64,000 nt of DNA. Origin: Bacteroidota bacterium (GTDB taxonomy: Bacteria > Bacteroidota > Rhodothermia > Balneolales > Balneolaceae). Positions 62,102 to 64,000 of this stretch are shown here, in pieces. Under the pieces are notes generated by a model, which worked only from the letters and a program-made list of their open reading frames with translations, made no database searches and was not told the origin of the DNA. A program made the translations under genes and the position numbers. The stretch is from the NCBI GenBank assembly GCA_009909035.1, contig JAAAOB010000141.1:78504-142503 (forward strand), in the 5' to 3' direction. Position 1 is the first letter of the stretch. Every line of letters starts with the position of its first letter.

Positions 62102-62131
62102 TTGACAATTTAGAGGCATATGAGGTACATT
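62102..62131 (+). promoter_or_regulatory. Promoter of the mraZ operon
   Basis: TTGACA (62102-62107), an 18-bp spacer and TACATT (62126-62131) lie ~100 bp before mraZ, immediately before the MraZ boxes. It fits a sigma70-type site. Confidence 0.65.
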
Positions 62132-62132
62132 G

Positions 62133-62157
62133 TGGTGAGAAGTGGGAGAAAGTGGGG
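62133..62157 (+). promoter_or_regulatory. MraZ operator (three TGG boxes, 10-bp period)
   Basis: TGGTG (62133-62137), TGGGA (62143-62147) and TGGGG (62153-62157) repeat every 10 bp with 5-bp spacers. This is the known MraZ binding pattern, and places the site directly downstream of the promoter, suited to autorepression of the division cluster. The first box departs from the consensus in one base. Confidence 0.8.
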
Positions 62158-62230
62158 AATTAATTAGCATATTCCATAACCGCTCACCACTGCAAAAAAA
62201 TAGCAATCAAAAAAACGCCATAACCTGCCT

Positions 62231-62695
62231 GTGCCTAGTTTTAAAGGGGAATTTGAACATAGTGTAGACAAAAAAGGCCGCGTTGCCTTCCCTGCAAAAC
62301 TGCGCAAATCCCTCAATCCCGGTGCGAACGAGCAGTTCACGATTCTGCGCGGCATTGAAGATTGTCTCTATCTCTACCCCTGGGACGAGTGGGAACAGGT
62401 TGAAGAAAAACTCTCGCAAATTAACAGTTTTAGCAAGCAGGGCCGTACCGTAAGGCGAAATTTTTTGCGCCATGCGGAGGAGCTTACGCTTGACAAGCAG
62501 AATCGTATTCCTATCCCCTCCAAGCTAAAATCGTACGCTGGCATTGACGGCACGGCCATCTTCATTGGCAACGGAGAGATGATTGAGATTTGGTCTCCCG
62601 AAAACCTCGCCGAAGCGGACTCCAGCCTCAGTGCTGATGACTACGAAGATATGTTCGAACAGGTGATGAGCGACAAAACGGTCGGGGAGGATTGA
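62231..62695 (+). CDS. mraZ: Transcriptional regulator MraZ
   Basis: The 154-residue protein contains two MraZ/AbrB-like halves: FKGEFEHSVDKKGRVAFPAKLRKSL and AEELTLDKQNRIPIPSKLKSYAGI, with the conserved D-x-K-GR and D-x-Q-NR loops that bind DNA as a ring. The start is GTG at 62231 (first residues MPSFKGEFEH). It binds the operator at 62133-62157 and controls its own operon. Only one base separates its stop from the rsmH ATG. Confidence 0.95.
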   Translation: MPSFKGEFEHSVDKKGRVAFPAKLRKSLNPGANEQFTILRGIEDCLYLYPWDEWEQVEEKLSQINSFSKQGRTVRRNFLRHAEELTLDKQNRIPIPSKLKSYAGIDGTAIFIGNGEMIEIWSPENLAEADSSLSADDYEDMFEQVMSDKTVGED

Positions 62696-62696
62696 T

Positions 62697-63620
62697 ATGT
62701 CGGAGTACATTTCTCACACTCCCGTACTGCTGAAGGAATCCGTTGACTACCTGGTCACGGATCCTGACGGAATTTATGTCGATGCAACCCTTGGGGGCGG
62801 CGGACACAGCATGGCTATTCTTGAGAATCTTTCAGGCAGCGGCCGCCTTTATGGGCTCGACCAGGATGCTGATGCCCATCGTGCGGCAGCTAAAGCAATC
62901 GGCGATGATGATCGGTTTTACCCGATTTCAGGAAACTTCGGCCATTTAAAAACACTGCTCCATCCCGATCTTCACGGGTCGGTGACCGGCATCCTCTACG
63001 ATCTTGGCGTATCCACCCATCAAATTAAAGAGCCGGAGCGCGGGTTTAGCTTTCAAAAAGAGGGCCCGCTGGACATGCGGATGAGCGATCTCACAGGCCT
63101 CACGGCTCACCAGGTCGTGAACAACTACAGCTATGAGAAACTCCGGGATATAATTTTCCACTATGGCGAAGAGCGGTTCAGCCGTGAAATTGCAAGGGAA
63201 ATTATCGACAAGCGCCCTATCGAGACCACAACGGAATTGAGGGATGCCATCTCGAGCGTGGTTTATGGCAGACATGCGGTCAAGTCAATAGCCCGTGTAT
63301 TCCAGGGGATCCGCATTGAAGTGAACCGTGAACTGGATGTGTTAAAAGAGACCCTGAACCAGGCGATTGAGCTGATATGCGTTGGAGGGCGAATCGTAGC
63401 CATTTCGTACCACTCACTCGAAGACCGGATTGTGAAGAATTATTTCAAAAGCGGAAATGAAACCGGCAACATCAGAAAAGATTTTTACGGGAACAGGCTA
63501 CGGCCGCTCAAGCCGCTGACCAAAACCATTGTTACTCCCGGCGCAGAAGAAATAGAGGCGAACCCGGCATCCCGCAGCGCGAAACTCAGGGCTGCCGAAA
63601 AAATCGGAGAACACAAATGA
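62697..63620 (+). CDS. rsmH: 16S rRNA (cytosine(1402)-N(4))-methyltransferase
   Basis: The 307-residue enzyme methylates C1402 of 16S rRNA in the P site. Family signatures are HTPVLLKESVDYL, YVDATLGGGGHSMAILENL (SAM motif), DQDADAH, LYDLGVSTHQIKEPERGFSFQKEGPLDMRM, and the C-terminal GGRIVAISYHSLEDRIVKNYF. Position between mraZ and ftsL is the canonical dcw order. Its TGA overlaps the ftsL ATG. Confidence 0.97.
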   Translation: MSEYISHTPVLLKESVDYLVTDPDGIYVDATLGGGGHSMAILENLSGSGRLYGLDQDADAHRAAAKAIGDDDRFYPISGNFGHLKTLLHPDLHGSVTGILYDLGVSTHQIKEPERGFSFQKEGPLDMRMSDLTGLTAHQVVNNYSYEKLRDIIFHYGEERFSREIAREIIDKRPIETTTELRDAISSVVYGRHAVKSIARVFQGIRIEVNRELDVLKETLNQAIELICVGGRIVAISYHSLEDRIVKNYFKSGNETGNIRKDFYGNRLRPLKPLTKTIVTPGAEEIEANPASRSAKLRAAEKIGEHK

Positions 63621-64000
63621 ACTACGTAAAATCCCCGCTCAAAGAAACAAAATCTAAACCAAACCGCAGGGTACTCTCGGGCGGTGAACCCGCAAAACGA
63701 AAACGCAAACAGGTTCTTGGCCCGACAAACGGCAGCAAAACATCCTATGGCCGAAGAAAAAGCACAACATCGGCAAAAAAGAAACCTAAGGTCTCCTTCA
63801 CGCCATGGAAAGTCATCCTTTTTTCCGTTCTGGGCGCAGTTTGTGGTCTCCTCTATATCAGTCATGTGCTGAGCACTCAGCAGACGCTGATGGAGGTCCA
63901 ACAGCTTGAGCGTGAATTTAACCAGGCCCAGCGAATCTATGAAGAACAGCGGCTTTCCTACGACCGGTTGGTTGGACCAAAAGAGATTTACCAGAAGGCG
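63617..64000 (+). CDS. ftsL: FtsL-like cell-division protein, partial at window end
   Basis: The 128 visible codons begin MNYVKSPLKETKSK at an ATG overlapping the rsmH stop (ATGA). A basic, disordered cytoplasmic region (~65 residues, many Lys/Arg) is longer than in E. coli FtsL. One membrane helix (VILFSVLGAVCGLLYISHVL) and a coiled coil (TLMEVQQLEREFNQAQRIYEEQRLSYDRLVGPKEI) follow. Topology and position support FtsL of the FtsQLB complex; sequence is too variable for more. The end lies outside the window. Confidence 0.85.
   Translation, partial: MNYVKSPLKETKSKPNRRVLSGGEPAKRKRKQVLGPTNGSKTSYGRRKSTTSAKKKPKVSFTPWKVILFSVLGAVCGLLYISHVLSTQQTLMEVQQLEREFNQAQRIYEEQRLSYDRLVGPKEIYQKA

Overview
The window looks like chromosome of a Bacteroidota-related marine or halophilic bacterium, most likely Balneolota (Balneolales). 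The reasons are a SusC/SusD outer-membrane pair, lipoprotein signals of the Bacteroidota kind, mostly weak Shine-Dalgarno sites, and two pilin-like proteins beginning MGQQQLLL, a start I associate from memory with Balneolota and Rhodothermota. This is inference; no rRNA or marker protein long enough to settle the genus is present.

Layout. 1-10 kb: a cut-off secreted protein, a GNAT acetyltransferase, a DUF4174 protein, an HD hydrolase, a double-rhodanese lipoprotein, a class A beta-lactamase-like lipoprotein and a SusC/SusD pair. 10-14.7 kb: an arginine operon on the minus strand (argF, argG, argH) preceded by a textbook attenuator. It has a 21-codon leader peptide with five consecutive Arg codons, a competing antiterminator and a 12-bp terminator with a ten-U tract. 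14.7-16 kb: a gene-free array of REP-like repeats. 16-24 kb: nfeD plus slipin, an isoaspartyl peptidase, and a minus-strand operon of yggS, two small PspB-like membrane proteins, divIVA, purine nucleoside phosphorylase and an acidic hypothetical. 24-25.5 kb: degenerate repeats without genes. 25.5-28 kb: a GMC oxidoreductase, a YgaP-like membrane protein and tRNA-Leu(CAA).

28.2-39.2 kb is the most distinctive protein-coding region. One promoter overlapped by a palindromic candidate PadR operator leads into a YwqK-like fragment, a padR regulator, a 905-residue FtsX/MacB-type permease, a SUMF1-fold secreted protein, two beta-propeller (PD40) proteins, a second SUMF1-fold protein, a MacA/HlyD-type adaptor and a LolD/MacB-type ATPase. 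The two SUMF1 proteins share an N-terminal domain and lack the cysteine pair expected of formylglycine-generating enzymes. This looks like a self-regulated export or envelope system with its own secreted binding proteins; its function is unknown.

39.2-64 kb: two pilin-like genes, a DUF4143 AAA ATPase framed by hairpin repeats, adenine deaminase, an OmpR-type two-component pair, a DsbD-like thiol reductase, a DUF3179 protein, an AraC regulator with an AhpD-like protein, a cupin, 6-phosphofructokinase, a sugar isomerase-like TIM barrel, several small conserved proteins, an SlyD-like PPIase, an RNA methyltransferase, a 5'-truncated amino acid permease, and the start of the division and cell wall cluster (mraZ with its promoter and operator, rsmH, ftsL cut by the window end).

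Intergenic DNA is unusually rich in non-autonomous repeats. One family (964-1216 and 61590-61809) has terminal inverted repeats and a perfect 9-bp target duplication in one copy. Others sit inside operons, between argG and argH and between the adaptor and ATPase genes. A palindromic repeat supplies the stop codon and last residues of argF. No transposase, CRISPR array, rRNA or reverse transcriptase was found.
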